A DNA stretch of 23,321 nucleotides, taken from the NCBI GenBank assembly GCA_004325065.1, contig PITI01000088.1, positions 1 to 23,321 on the forward strand, given 5' to 3'. This DNA comes from Hamiltosporidium magnivora. Taxonomy: Eukaryota; Microsporidia; Dubosqiidae. Position 1 is the first letter of the stretch; every line of letters starts with the position of its first letter. Positions 1-11,581 of this stretch are shown piece by piece. Under the pieces are notes generated by a model. It was not told where the DNA came from. It did not search any database and saw only the letters and a list, made by a program, of their open reading frames with translations. The position numbers and the translations under genes were made by a program.

Positions 1-455
1 GGAGATATAAAAATAAAAACTATTAAAAGCCGAGAGAGCTAAGATGCAGATTATACCTGTTAGTATGACATTGCACTATCTAGGTAGACCCATCTTAGTC
101 CCTGAAATATATCTTAGCTAGAAGTTTATTGCATTCAGAAAGTGTAGAGTAAGTGGGAAAGCTGCTAGTCATAAAAGAGCCCAGGGGGTTCGGCTCTCGA
201 TCACACTCTATGCAACGAACATTAACAAACTTCTCGCAACTACTTCGATTATTAATTGGGTTCGCCAGACCTGGTAGATATAGGGTTTGGGACGTATGTA
301 TCGCAGGGGTTAGCGATGGAGTGTTGAGGTAGAAATTATTTATTTTAAACCATGAATTTCGTTAATTTTATGAAAACAAATCTAAAACTTGCCACAGTTT
401 TAAAAAGATTTGATACATTGAATAAAGTCAATTTTAATAAGCGAATTTGCTACCT
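1..455 (+). repeat. Dispersed repeat AB, copy 1 (3' part, cut by window start)
   Basis: This stretch is a diverged copy of a sequence also found at 16830-17260 on the plus strand and at 18719-19140 on the minus strand. Shared blocks, in order, are GAGATATAAAAATAAA, a TATGACATTGCACT-like block near 62-77, a GAAATATATCTTAGC-like block near 103, the block CATGCAACGAACATTAAC-like near 209-226, and a block ATGAAAACAA...ACTTGCCAC...AAAAAGAT...TGATAC near 369-417. Only the second half of the element (part B) is present because the window begins inside it. I see no intact reading frame. It could be a transposon relic or some other dispersed repeat; the repeat status is directly visible, the nature is not. 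Confidence 0.75.
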
Positions 456-3400
456 AATATATTGTAGTAGAATACTATATATGAAGAGCTTTTTACGCTT
501 TTAGCATTCACAACATGACCACAGAACAATATACTTTACTTAAGTCAAAAATATCTTTTAAAAATAAGAAAGTTCACATGAATAAGAGAAATTTATGAAA
601 AGTTATAAATAAAAATTTGAGTGAAAAATACAAAGTTAACTCTCTTCTTTCTAGGACCTGTAAAAGCAAGGTAGTTTAAAACTATTGATAATATGTAAAT
701 TCAATAAAACCAGTAATATCCCGGGAAACACTTGGAATGTGGCGGTTTTATGCCCAAGACTATCACCTGTTAACGATATCTGGCCATGTGCTTTCAGTTA
801 TTGTATTTCCGTGAATTTTCTGTGAAAATAATTCACTCTATTATATGTTAGTTAACGGACTCCGCCACGGACAAGTCTTGAGACTGTTTTTCAAGCCAAG
901 AACTATCATTAGATTATTTTAAAATAAAAATGTTGTATTCTTACTAAATTAAAAGGCAAATAATGGCCTTGAATGTTGTATTTATGCAAAGATTAGACAA
1001 AAAATATGAATTATCTTAATTGAGAAATTCAATAAAAAGAATAAGAGTTAGTTGTTCTTACATCCTTTTAAATTATTTAATGCAATTTTTTCTTTTTTAA
1101 TAGCAAATTATGTTACTCGTTTTAATACATTTCAAAGATTTATTGAACTATGAAATCACCATTTGCAATGATTTGAAATACAAACTCTAGATAATTCAAA
1201 AAAATTTCTCGTTTTTTAGACTTTGATCTTGTAGCAAACTACATGAAAATTTTTCAAAAGTATTTTGCTCCTAATGTCAACAACAATAATCTACCATTGG
1301 AACGTAAATCAAAAATGAAAAATATACAATTTGTGGTATTTCAAAAAAATATTACTACTTCTTATTACTTGACTTAATATAAAAGATTCTATTTGCCACA
1401 AATTTCGATCATTTTCATAAATTAAAAATACAGTATTCTTCTTTTTTCGTCAGTATCTAACTGTGTAAACAAAAATTATTTAAAAATAAGTATACATAAT
1501 ATATTTGCCTTTCCAAATTAACCGATAAACACTTGAAATGATGGTAAATTTTCGTTAGCCCATTAGATCCACGAGTTCAAGGAATCATTACGAAAGTATT
1601 TCACCTAGGTTAATCAATTCAATAAAGGTTATTTTACTAGTTTCTTTGTCGTTTTATGTTGTTTTTTAGAATAAAAAAATAAATTATGGTTAGAAGTTTA
1701 AAGATGCATGAGATGTAACAAAACTTTTTTGTTACGAAAACACCTAAAAGAGTATTTATAGTTGTAATTTTATTTTAGTTTCATACTAATAAAAACATCG
1801 ATTTACAAAAAAACGTAGCGGACTGAATAAATATGTATGCAAACAGAGTTTGACTTACGATGGGTAGTTTAGAGACCCCATCTCCAAAGAATAATTTATT
1901 TTTATTCTTCAACAGTTAGTATGTCAACATTAGTAAATTCTGCTATTCCTAGGATGTTTTCCTATATACTTACATTTATTTTTGTTGACTTCTTCTAAAA
2001 TCATAAAGTATTGTATTTTATGAAAAAAATCGTGTATTATGATCTTAGGATAACCACGATTAATTCAGTCGTTCGTCGAAAAAATGCTTAATATGATTTA
2101 GATCTGTTAAAGTATGTTCCTGCATTTTATCGCCTAGAGGAATAACAGGAGCATAGTAAAATAGAAACTTATAAAATCGTTAACTCGTTGAAGTGCAAAA
2201 TAATAGACAAAACCCGAGTATAGTATCTAATTGACCAATGGAGATCTCACTTTACGTAAATTGGTAAATTGCTGGTAATTTGTTGAAAGATTTTGATAAT
2301 TTCTAGCGGTAATAATATTGCTCTGCTAAATGAATTTATTTTAGATTGGTGTATAAATTTTCTTTTTCTCTAATTTTCTCGGCATTTTATAAAGTATTGA
2401 AAAAATATGCACCAATTTTCCAGAGTAAAGATAATGGAAGTTACTTCTGACGAAAGTTTTTGATATCGGGTTATTGTATTCTTTATTCTTTGTTCAAAAA
2501 ACTCTACGTTGGGTTACGAGCCTGACCAATCAAAATAAAAATGTCTACAAAACTCTGACTCAATGGAAAGCTTAAATTTAATTGTGAATTATGCTTCTTG
2601 CATAGAGGGAGAAACAAGCTAAAAAAAAATGAATCAATAATATTAAATCATTTGTTTAGTAATTAATTAAAAGTGTTCTATGAGATTAATTACCTTCTGT
2701 AATCGTTCTTTAACATACCTAATAAAACATTTATTTGTGAAACATATATTTAATGACAAGTTTTATTAGTTTATACTCTCGACTAATGGCTTAGAAATTT
2801 TTTGCATAATATAAATACTAAGCATAGAAAAGATAAAGTACGATACACAATAATATCTTTGCAGAAAAATATATCTAAGTTTTACCTAAAAACATATTTA
2901 AATAAGGTTGTAAAAAGGTTCAGCAAAGTAATTAAATAGCAGAATTTGTGGCTTTCAATTCTAGAATAAATTTCACTCTTTTATTAATAAACATTTTTTT
3001 AAACGAAGAATATGAAAAATTAGATTTAAATATTCGGATAGTTACGCGAGAATTTACCTTTTAATAATAGAAATATTTGCATAATCCGGCTTTTTGAAGC
3101 GATTTTATAAAAAACCTTGTAAGTAGATAGTGGTATTCCAGCAAAATACAATATAAATTAGCAAATGCCTAAATAATCTAACAAATCTAACCTATTAATT
3201 AAAATTTATAATATAAAAATATTATGTAAAAATTGTTTGGCTGAAAGTATTGTAGTCATAACTTGATAATTATGAAAAATTTAAATTATATAGAGATTCT
3301 TCAAAAATTTTAGTTTCTGAAATGTGTTTAAAGAATAAAAACGTTACAGGAAAGTTAAAATAAAAATACACTATGGAAATGAGATTAAATATTTATTTTT

Positions 3401-3608
3401 CTAAAAATACATATTTTTTGTCTGTTTTTCGGATTTATAAGAATATAGAATCTTAATACTTATGCTAGAACAACAAAAAAATAAGATAGATACCAAAATC
3501 GATTCATAAAACTTCAATTATTATTTAAGTTGATTTTTGAAACTTTTAAACTTCAAAATAATATACCAAATAAAGACGTACACAATGAATAAGTTTTATA
3601 GTTAAAGT
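456..3608. other. Gene-free AT-rich stretch
   Basis: I find no convincing gene, RNA or complete repeat in these three kilobases. Stop codons are dense in all frames. A patch at about 715-900 is noticeably richer in G and C than its surroundings (it contains CCCGGGAAACACTTGG and the words GTGGCGG and CCGCCAC about 120 bases apart) and may be a remnant of decayed coding or transposon sequence, but I cannot assign it. A weak echo of the same patch (AAACACTTG followed by AATG) occurs near 1530. Confidence 0.6.
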
Positions 3609-4346
3609 TCAACGAATATAATTAAGATTATTATAAAAGTAACTTAAAGTATTCAATTCCATTGCAAATAAAAACACGAACTGATAGATAAATAACAAAA
3701 AAGCAATTTTCCATGTGTTTCTCTTGATTAAATAAATATAGGATAATATCATCTCTACGCAATAAACAGCTAGTTTAAGCAGAAGAAGTTCTTTAATGTT
3801 GAATATGAACAATTTTCTAACTATGTTATCGATTATTATCAGAATGTATACATAGAAAAAATGACACAAGAACGTTCTTATAGAAACTTCTTTTAGTATA
3901 AACTTGCAATTATTGAAATTGATAAAAATTGTAAAATATGCCAGAAAACCGAATATTGTGTATAATAAAACGTAAAATGCAGGCATTTCATAATTTTTAG
4001 ATAAATTGCGAGAATATATAAACAATTCCGTTGTCGTGGATATAAAAATAAAAGGAATCACTGTTAAATAATGTTGATATTGGTTCATTCCGAATCCCCT
4101 TGCCTTTATATGAATAAAAAAAGATGAATTGTATAAGAATGAAAGCATAATATATTTTAGCATTGTCACCGTTATGCCAAATTTTTCTTCTAGACCCATT
4201 ATTTTATCATATACAATGATCGGTAAAACTGCTTCGAACATATACATACAAAATGCAATAAAATAATCCCAGAATATACTTTTGAAAGTTAAAAATCCTG
4301 AAGATTTGGCTTCATTTGGATTTCTTCGTTTTGTTTTAGGAGCCAT
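3609..4346 (-). CDS. Multi-pass membrane protein, paralogue 1 of 2
   Basis: This is a 245-residue protein of unknown function, sister to the gene at 9039-9788. It opens with a basic segment (MAPKTKRRNP) followed by about seven hydrophobic segments, roughly residues 25-48, 60-80, 90-111, 121-143, 159-180, 187-207 and 212-230, so an integral membrane protein is clear from the sequence. The blocks best kept between the two paralogues are FNNCKFI (about 144-150), VSIRTF (154-159), VEMILS (197-202) and YQFVFLFAMELNTL (221-234). I chose the internal ATG at 4346 rather than the in-frame ATG at 4364 because the paralogue aligns from here (MPSKTKKRNP) and because the TATA-like box at 4371-4379 would leave only 6 bp before the longer start. 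Which membrane it sits in is not visible. I recognise no known family; a lineage-specific microsporidian transporter or membrane protein is possible, but that is inference. The open frame plus conservation between paralogues make a real gene very likely. Confidence 0.85.
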   Translation of the reverse strand: MAPKTKRRNPNEAKSSGFLTFKSIFWDYFIAFCMYMFEAVLPIIVYDKIMGLEEKFGITVTMLKYIMLSFLYNSSFFIHIKARGFGMNQYQHYLTVIPFIFISTTTELFIYSRNLSKNYEMPAFYVLLYTIFGFLAYFTIFINFNNCKFILKEVSIRTFLCHFFYVYILIIIDNIVRKLFIFNIKELLLLKLAVYCVEMILSYIYLIKRNTWKIAFLLFIYQFVFLFAMELNTLSYFYNNLNYIR

Positions 4347-4370
4347 GGCAAATAATATGTCCACTACATT

Positions 4371-4379
4371 TTATATAAA
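4371..4379 (-). promoter_or_regulatory. TATA-like box of membrane paralogue 1
   Basis: On the minus strand the sequence TTTATATAA lies 25-33 bp upstream of the preferred ATG at 4346. The paralogue at 9788 has a TATATATA run at essentially the same distance, and the decarboxylase gene has TATAAATATA at a similar one. The conserved spacing supports a core promoter role with a very short 5' leader, as is usual in microsporidia. Confidence 0.5.
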
Positions 4380-5787
4380 GGAATTTATCAATATAAAATT
4401 GTTAACAAAATTTTTATTTCTAAATAAAGAATCAATTAAAGATAAAAATCATTAAATATTAATTTAATTTAAATTAAATTCCGAAAAATATTTTGCAAAC
4501 ACTGGTATGTAGCATTTTTATTTCAATAAAGACGTTTTGATTTTCACATTATAGATCTAAGATTTGTATATGGTTGTATTTTTTTGGTTTTATAACTCTT
4601 TTAAGTTAAAGTTCGAGTTGAATCGAATTAATCTTTTTTTAAAAAAATTTGAATAATTATGAAGACTTTTTCATATTTTCAGTAATGTTAAATTTAATTT
4701 ACAGCTAAATAATATATTCTTTATTTTCATTTGGTATATTAAGTAGGTTTTTGAAGATCTTAGTGCATTTATTATTTATTTGATTTTTTCCAATTGAAAG
4801 TCTTATATTTCCTTTAAATATAAAAGAAATGCAAGTCGCTCTCATGTGCCAAATTTATTTTAATTATGTAATTTTTATCGTGTTTTACAAATTTTTGCGA
4901 GAAAACAAAATATAGATTATTTTAAAAGGACTAAAATAAAATTTTATAAAACTTAAATTATTCGAATTTGCCTAAAGTCCCGGAATTTTAAATTATATAT
5001 TTTCCATAAGTTAAAAAAACTATTCTTTATTCTTTTGATATATTTTGTTCATTTCTTTAATAAATCTATATCAAGTTTATAATTTAAAATGTTTACTTGT
5101 TTAGTCATTAAGAAATATACTGAGCTTTTCAATTTTTTATAACGAACATTTCTTAAAAAAAATTGATTCAATAGTTGGTTGAGATGATAGCATAGATTTT
5201 TTTTTCCATATTAAACTCAATCTATCAATTTAATATGCTTTGATTATATCCGAATAAGTATGGTAAATAAAAAGTTTACAGACAATATACAAATGTCTTT
5301 TATTCCTACAAGAAAAATATATGCAGTATATAAAATTATTAACACATAAAAAATTTATTCAAAACATTATAGATCAAAAACCTGTGCATTAAAAGCTCTA
5401 GCCTCTCGTGTCAAATTCGTTAACCTCGCTCCATGTGATTTTTTAAACCGTGGGGTTTGTTATCACCGCTACTGATTGGCTCGGCCTATATTTAGCTCTT
5501 CTCAAACAAACGTCTTCCTCAGATTCAAAGTAAAATATTTATTTTTTTATTTTGTAACTTTTTGCAATTTTAAAGGAATTTAACTAGGCTCTACGATGGC
5601 TACTAATCGGGTTATTTCTTCCGAACCTTCTGACAATTAAACATTCTAACGAAGGAGATGCTTAAAAAGCTGGAAAATGAAGAAAATTTTATTATGATTT
5701 AAAATTGTAAAAGATTTTTAGAGTTGGCACTCTATTTTCTAATGAATACGTTTTTATTTCAATATATCTGTAAATTAAAACTTCTGC
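4380..5787. other. Gene-free stretch with one decayed GC-richer patch
   Basis: Mostly AT-rich DNA with no supported gene. The exception is about 5395-5640, which is richer in G and C. Read on the minus strand it gives short open runs rich in charged residues (for example ESEEDVCLRRAKYRPSQ, ending at a stop near 5450). I take it as a remnant of a decayed gene or mobile element; no family can be named. Confidence 0.45.
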
Positions 5788-6372
5788 GTGATAATTACTA
5801 TCGCCTTTAATAAGGAAGTAAAGCAAATTGTGAAACGTCATAATGGGTTTGGCCTAAAAGAAAGACTTTTATGGCTGCGTGAATTTCATATGCTATATGG
5901 AAAATTTTCTGTTGTATTAAATAGTACTCCACAAGAAATACAGCCATCTATATCCGCGTTTTACCGTGGACAAACCTGAATGACAATTTTTTTTTGGCGA
6001 TTTCAGGAATTTCAAGGTGGAAAACTTAGTGCATAAAGTTTTAAATAAGCTAAAACTAAAAGTTTTGTTCTCCGAGAAACAGCCGCATCTGTTGCTAGTC
6101 TAAAACAGTGAGCTAATTAGATGATAAGTTTTAGAATATTTTTTGGGAGAACGATCATAATCTTAGGCTCATCGGAAATGCACAAAGCAGAACTATTCCG
6201 CAAAAGAATTCTATATATAACATTTGTTTGCAAAGCTGAAGCCAATGTTCGTAGATTAAAGACACTTAAAGATTGCATCACTTCAAACCTATGTGAAAAT
6301 CCGAATGAAGAACACACAAACATTTTATTAGTAACCCAAGCGTATGTGTGCTATAAAAAACAAAAGAGATGA
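5788..6372 (+). other. Possible decayed coding region (two short open frames)
   Basis: Two short open stretches lie close together on the plus strand: 5788-5979 (63 codons, with KRHNGFGLKERLLWLREFH near its middle) and 6121-6372 (83 codons). The second contains LYITFVCKAEANV followed about 30 residues later by EEHTN. That spacing loosely recalls the Cys...His core of FLYWCH-type zinc fingers found at the front of MULE transposases, but the resemblance is weak and key residues are missing. Neither frame has a promoter of the kind seen at the real genes here. Downstream, to about 7000, further open scraps occur (for example RLKEAIGKFLVVHSRHR at about 6690-6740), and repeat copy 5 lies within that span. 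I read the whole as a broken mobile element or pseudogene, with low confidence. Confidence 0.2.
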
Positions 6373-6538
6373 GTTGCTATTGCAGTATTTATAGGCTAAC
6401 ACAAGAATTTGATTTCGAAGCAGCCGATTTTGGAATGGCTCTACGAATGTACATTCCGTTCATACAAATTATATCTCGATAAAGAAACAGAAATTAAAAC
6501 AGCATTTTTCAGTTGAAATGCGAAATACTTATTTGAAG

Positions 6539-6660
6539 GTGGAGAGTAAGTAGAAAGGATAACCACATTAAAAACTATCTGGTTGTCAATGAGTGTGTGA
6601 AATTGATGTGAAAATCATTCTTAACTTTTTTTGGGATATAAAATACATTAGATCTATGGG
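6539..6660 (+). repeat. Dispersed repeat AB, copy 5 (part A only)
   Basis: The segment starting GGTGGAGAG, followed by AGGATAACCACATTAAAAA and ACTATCTGG...GTCAATGAGTGTGTGAAATTG, matches the minus-strand copy at 19430 (GTGGAGCGAGGATAACCACA, then ACTATCTGCTTAGCAATGAG and TATGTGAAATGG). The match fades after about 6660 and no part B follows. The copy is diverged and its frame is broken. Confidence 0.6.
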
Positions 6661-9038
6661 TTATCTCCTATAATCCTGAATAACAACGATTGAAAGAAGC
6701 AATTGGAAAATTTCTAGTTGTTCATTCTCGACACCGAATGATAAAAGAGGAAGAATGTAAGTAAGTCGGCGGACCCAAATTCACTCTTCTCTGCAGTAGT
6801 TTCAGATTAACCTAAGATTTAAAAACATAGTTCATAACATACGAGCTCTCTATATCGATACATTTTAGAGCATTTCTTAATGGTATATATCAAATGAAAA
6901 CTTATATTAAAAGGCTGATCTATATATACTATCGCGATGAACATTGATAGCATCTAGAAAACTTTAAAAGACATTACCAAAAGAATTTTGAGTTTATAAT
7001 GAAGTAGTTGTTTTTTCTATATTTACAAAACAAATAATAATTCAGAATAAGTAAGAAACTCGGCAGCGAATCACAAAACTGAAACCCTGAAAAATTATTG
7101 CAGAAAAAAGCTTGAAGGATACCAACCGCAAAGACATGGTTAAGATTTTAAAGCTTCATATTCTTTGAATAATAAAAATGACTGAACTATCTAAGCTAAA
7201 AGCTAGGAGATGATCATGGATTCCAATTTATCTAAATAAGAGAGTAAATTCTTCAATTGTGCTTTTTTTTCGTATCGTTAAAACAAATGAAAATTTTAAC
7301 ATAAGAGTTGAGAAAAGGGATCTAAATAGAAATCTTATATTACATTACTGAATTCCCTTGAAAAGGCAATACCATTATAAAAACATATTTTCAAATAAAA
7401 AGGGCAGCGTAATAAGCTTCAAACGCAATTTTTTACCACATACCTTGAAACTATCTGTCCAAATATGCTTTTTTGCGATAAATAAAATTTAGAATACATA
7501 CGCAGTATGGACCTTTGTCGTTTCATATTTCGCTGTTTATTCCTGAGAATGATGTATAATAACGTTTGAAATTTAATAAACTAAGTGATGTTTATTTAAA
7601 TAAATAATACATGATGCCTATGATATGAATATGCTCTATTTTCTCATATTTGCAAAGACTTGCTTAACACTGATGCAAAACTTACTAAAAGATGTTTTAA
7701 CTATAAGAAGATCTAAGAATGTCAAAAATTCATTTAGGAGGATTTTAACTGGGTATTACACGCTTAATTTATAGATTAGCAATTTTTAAATGTAACGATC
7801 TATATTTACAGAACATTTTATCGCGGTTTGATCTAGGCTTAACTAGCCTAGAGAATCAAAAGTTTAATGTGATTTAAATGAGCATCACAAAGTTGAACAA
7901 CATTCAGATATAACACAATTACTCCATGATGTGATCTACATCGACCTAACTAACATTGATTAGATGATAATCAATGTTAAGTTATTCTATTAACTACATA
8001 TAAATATAAATTAACAAGTTTTTAAAAAATATGTCTTTTTATGAAATTATTTTGTATACTATAAAAGAAACTATTTAAAGGGAACGCAAATCCATCTAAT
8101 GTAATATAAAAAAACTTTTTTTATGTTATGCGTGTTTTTACTACTGATTTTTGCACCGATTTATTAGTTATTTGATTTAAGAAAGCTACAAGGTATTGTC
8201 TGCCTTGTCAGTTAGTCTCGGCTTGTTCAATTTGAAAAATTTGATAATAAAAACAAAATGAATATACAGCATTATGCTTTTGAACGCATATCTGGCAATT
8301 TGTTTCTAAAAAGAACAAAGATGCTACTCTTAATGACTAAAACTTTATGTTTCCTTCTAAAATATCTATATTTTTCTAAAAAATATCGAGACAAAAAATA
8401 TATGATGGAACTCGATTTTGTAATATGTAAAGTATTATTCGTTCTTTTGTTTGGAATATATGATTTTTCGTTTTGCGCTAATTCAACAAAAAATAGAGCG
8501 TAGTATGAAAAAAAACCATATACATTTTAAGAAAATATCAAAAAATTACTGAAGTTTATTTAACTATTGTTTATGGACTTTAACTTATTTATTTCGTCAA
8601 TATATGTATAGATAAATACACCATATAGTACTCAGCTCATTTCAAAAATTCAAAATAAAAACTTTTGCAGATATAAAGAAATAATCTCGGTGTGAACTAG
8701 AAAATCACCATTTTCCAATACTTGTGTGCTTTTCTATAGCCTAAGAACCATAATCCCCGAATTTTTGTATAAAATACCTCATAAAGACTTTGACTAATTT
8801 TAAAAGACGTAATATGAAATTTTAATTGTGCGAAACTTTTAAAATTTGATTAAAGTATATTCATTATAGATTTTCCGCTTCGGGAGATATAATCGAACAA
8901 TTTTAAGCATGTACACATTGATTAATATTTTTTACATTTTTTTACAAAAATTTAAACATTTAAAACTTAAAAAGTTTAATATCTTCAATACCGAGATGTA
9001 AAAGAAGTTCGGAATAAATAAAGAAGTAAGAAAAATCT
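6661..9038. other. Gene-free AT-rich stretch
   Basis: No gene is supported. The only structured element is the hairpin at 7947-7984, listed separately. An 81-codon open frame at 8258-8503 on the plus strand has no recognisable domain, no CCC motif and no TATA-like box at the usual distance, and is within what chance allows in such AT-rich DNA. Confidence 0.55.
7947..7984. repeat. Short inverted repeat (hairpin)
   Basis: AACATTGATTA (7952-7962) and TAATCAATGTT (7968-7978) are perfect reverse complements around the 5-base loop GATGA. The pairing continues outward as TAACT (7947-7951) with AGTTA (7980-7984) after a one-base bulge, giving about 16 base pairs. There is no run of T characteristic of a terminator, and no gene adjoins it. 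It may be a remnant of a small inverted-repeat element or simply chance in AT-rich DNA. Confidence 0.6.
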
Positions 9039-9788
9039 TTAATGAACAGGCAATTGCAGATAATTAAAATTATCATAAAAAAAATATAGTGTATTCAATT
9101 CCATTGCAAATAAAAATACAAATTGATAAATTAACAATAGTAATGTAGTAACCATTTCATTTCTTTTACATAAATATATGAAAGATAGTATCATTTCAAC
9201 AATATAAAATGTCACTTTAAATGTAAATAGTTCTCTAATAGTTATTATAAATATCTTATAGATCAGGTTATCTACTACTATTAAAACGTAAATATAGCAA
9301 AAATAGCATATGAAAGTTCTTATGGAAACGTCTTTTTTTATAAACTTGCAATTGTTAAATTTCAAAAAAATAAAAAAGTAAGTTATCAAGTTAAATATTA
9401 CGTATAAAAAAACACATGAGGATGACATTACATATATTGTATTCACATTAAATGTGTTCATATATAACTCGCTTATAATGAATACAAAACCAAAGCAAAA
9501 TATTATTACATAATATATATCATATTCAGTTTCAACTCTTTTGGAACTTCTATGAAATAAAAAACTAAATTTGTATAAAAACATAAGTAAAATGTACTTA
9601 AATATTATAAGCAATAAATTTGAATTTAAATCTATATCATATATCTTTGTATAAAATACTACGGGAAGTGATACTTCTATTAGGAAAATGACTATAAAAA
9701 ATATAATTTCAAAGAATCTATCTTTAAAATTAAATTTCATATAAGATTTTCTTTTTCCGGGATTTCTCTTTTTTGTTTTACTTGGCAT
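9039..9788 (-). CDS. Multi-pass membrane protein, paralogue 2 of 2
   Basis: This 249-residue protein is clearly homologous along its whole length to the product of 3609-4346. It has the same basic opening (MPSKTKKRNPGKRKS), the same succession of about seven hydrophobic segments (roughly residues 25-46, 58-79, 90-110, 118-142, 159-181, 187-207 and 213-231) and the same conserved blocks: FNNCKFI (144-150), VSIRTF (154-159), VEMILS (197-202) and YQFVFLFAMELNTL (221-234). The ATG at 9788 is preferred over the in-frame ATG at 9839 because the paralogue aligns from here and because a TATATATA run at 9813-9820 would lie inside the longer coding sequence. Cytosolic N-terminus is likely from the basic charge. 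Function and family are unknown to me. The two genes lie on the same strand about 4.7 kb apart and are substantially diverged, so the duplication is not recent; retention of both intact frames suggests both are functional. Confidence 0.85.
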   Translation of the reverse strand: MPSKTKKRNPGKRKSYMKFNFKDRFFEIIFFIVIFLIEVSLPVVFYTKIYDIDLNSNLLLIIFKYILLMFLYKFSFLFHRSSKRVETEYDIYYVIIFCFGFVFIISELYMNTFNVNTIYVMSSSCVFLYVIFNLITYFFIFLKFNNCKFIKKDVSIRTFICYFCYIYVLIVVDNLIYKIFIITIRELFTFKVTFYIVEMILSFIYLCKRNEMVTTLLLLIYQFVFLFAMELNTLYFFYDNFNYLQLPVH

Positions 9789-9812
9789 TTTTTTCCAGAA
9801 TTTCATTCCAAA

Positions 9813-9820
9813 TATATATA
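9813..9820 (-). promoter_or_regulatory. TATA-like box of membrane paralogue 2
   Basis: A TATATATA run on the minus strand sits 25-32 bp before the preferred ATG at 9788, matching the placement of the box before paralogue 1. Its position argues against the longer in-frame start at 9839. Confidence 0.45.
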
Positions 9821-9839
9821 ATAATTGATGACAGAACAA

Positions 9840-11581
9840 TTGATGGATTATTTTTATAAAAACAATTAATCATATAAAATAAATATATCAATTAATTTCA
9901 ATTAATCTCATTAAAAAATTTTTCAAATTAAAAATAAACTGACAAGAAATATCTTATTAATACACTTGCTTCATTGATTATTATATAGAATCGATTGCGT
10001 TTTTGAGACCTTAATTAATTGATGTTTCCGATTTGATAATTATATTTTACTTAAATAATTTGATTTGTTTTGGTTTGAACAACTTTTTTCTGTAATTCAG
10101 TATTACTTAGACTGGCTTTTAAGTTTATGAAACCAAATTAAGTTTAAGATGAACAAAAAAAATGTAGTGATTTATCCTCTTAAATTCAAAGGCTGAACTA
10201 TAATTCCTTTTTATTGGCATTTTAGACTTTATAACCAGCGATCAGTTGACTCGTACATTTTATAATCATTTATACCTGTATTTTTAGTCTTTACTGGGCA
10301 ATCACTCACTAGAAATCCAATATTTTTTGCATCTGGATATTTTTCCTCTTTTGATCTGATCGATTTTGATTTTTCGAAGAGATGGCTTGGTATTTTCTGT
10401 TTATTATGCTCGATTTCCCATTTATTTTTATTCAATTTCGTCTTTTTGTCGTTAAATTTGCTTTTCTAAAGCGTTTTTAGGCATTACGCTGTATAAGTTG
10501 ATTGATTGTTTGTGTAACTTCCTAATTATTTTTATTAAAAATCTTTTAATGAACAGGTATAGAATTATATATGAATATTCAAGCAATAATTGTTTTGTGT
10601 AATTATTTTTAAGAATATTTATAAATTTCTCATAGAAAAGGCGAAAAAAAGTTTATCCTATCGTATAATTTTTTATCTGTTATTAAAAAAGCTTTAAAAA
10701 AATCCTAAAAAATCTATTATTGAATCTGACTCCAAAAATTAAAACTTAAAACTTAAAACATTAAAAAAGTTAATAATGCTTTTATTTTTATTTATTAAAA
10801 TCTAGAATGGATGTTTAAGAAGAGTTGGTGCGAAAAGAATTTTGACTAAATCAAAGGTTTTATGGTGTGTCCTCCTCAATTTTTACACATTCAAACTGAA
10901 AACCAAGGAATCAAAAAAAACACTAAGCGTTATTTTATAATTTAAACACTATTACTGCTTTCTTACATTTTTCACCCGATTAAACATATCGAGTGGTACT
11001 TTTCCGTCCTCTTCACATCAATCGATTTATAATTATATATGGGAAATTTAATAATTTGATTTTGGCCTTTCTACAACTTTCCGGATTCATCTTCAGAAAA
11101 CTTTTATATTTCTGCTAGAAATATATTTCTTTTTTACGATCCAAAACATTTAAAGATGCCAAAAAATATATAATTGCCGATTTTAATCGCAGCTTTAATA
11201 TTATAAAATATAAATGCAATATTTTTTAAGAAATTACTTCGAATAAATAAATGTAAATTATTTTGGGATAAGTTAGTTATACTGCTTAAGTTTTTTTTGT
11301 CTTTAGTTTGAAAAAAGCCATTGAAGCGATCAGAATATTGAAATATATCTTTTTTTGTTTTGAAAGCTTTATACAATCTATATGATAATATATCATATTA
11401 CGCAATTGTTTAAAAAGTGTTTGCTTAATAAATTCAGTTTTTTCTTGAACTCATTTAAATAAATTAGATTACATATGTAGTTTGAAGAAAAATAGATGTA
11501 ATTCAATTATTTATTTTAAGCTCTATGAATACTCATTATAATAAATTTAGTAGTAGAATAGTATATTTAGTATAATACACA
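9840..11581. other. Gene-free AT-rich stretch
   Basis: I see no supported gene, RNA or repeat. Small open frames on the minus strand at 10229-10435 (68 codons, charged) and 11134-11376 (80 codons) lack recognisable domains, and I could not match either to another sequence in the window. They may be scraps of decayed genes. Confidence 0.5.

Noticed and set aside
1..330. GC-richer block at the left edge considered as an rRNA fragment
   Set aside because: No recognisable rRNA core words, and the presence of diverged copies elsewhere in the window fits a dispersed repeat instead.
2050..2090. AGGATAACCACGATTA resembling the start of repeat part A
   Set aside because: The match stops after about a dozen bases and nothing else of part A follows.
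6117..6323. 68-codon open frame on the minus strand
   Set aside because: Antisense to the 6121-6372 plus-strand frame, with no support of its own.
8258..8503. 81-codon open frame on the plus strand
   Set aside because: No domain, no homologue within the window, no CCC motif or suitably placed TATA-like box; length is within chance in such AT-rich DNA.
10229..10435. 68-codon charged open frame on the minus strand
   Set aside because: Starts directly after a stop, no promoter signal and no recognisable family; perhaps a scrap of a decayed gene.
11134..11376. 80-codon open frame on the minus strand
   Set aside because: Low-complexity composition typical of chance frames here, with no motif and no promoter.
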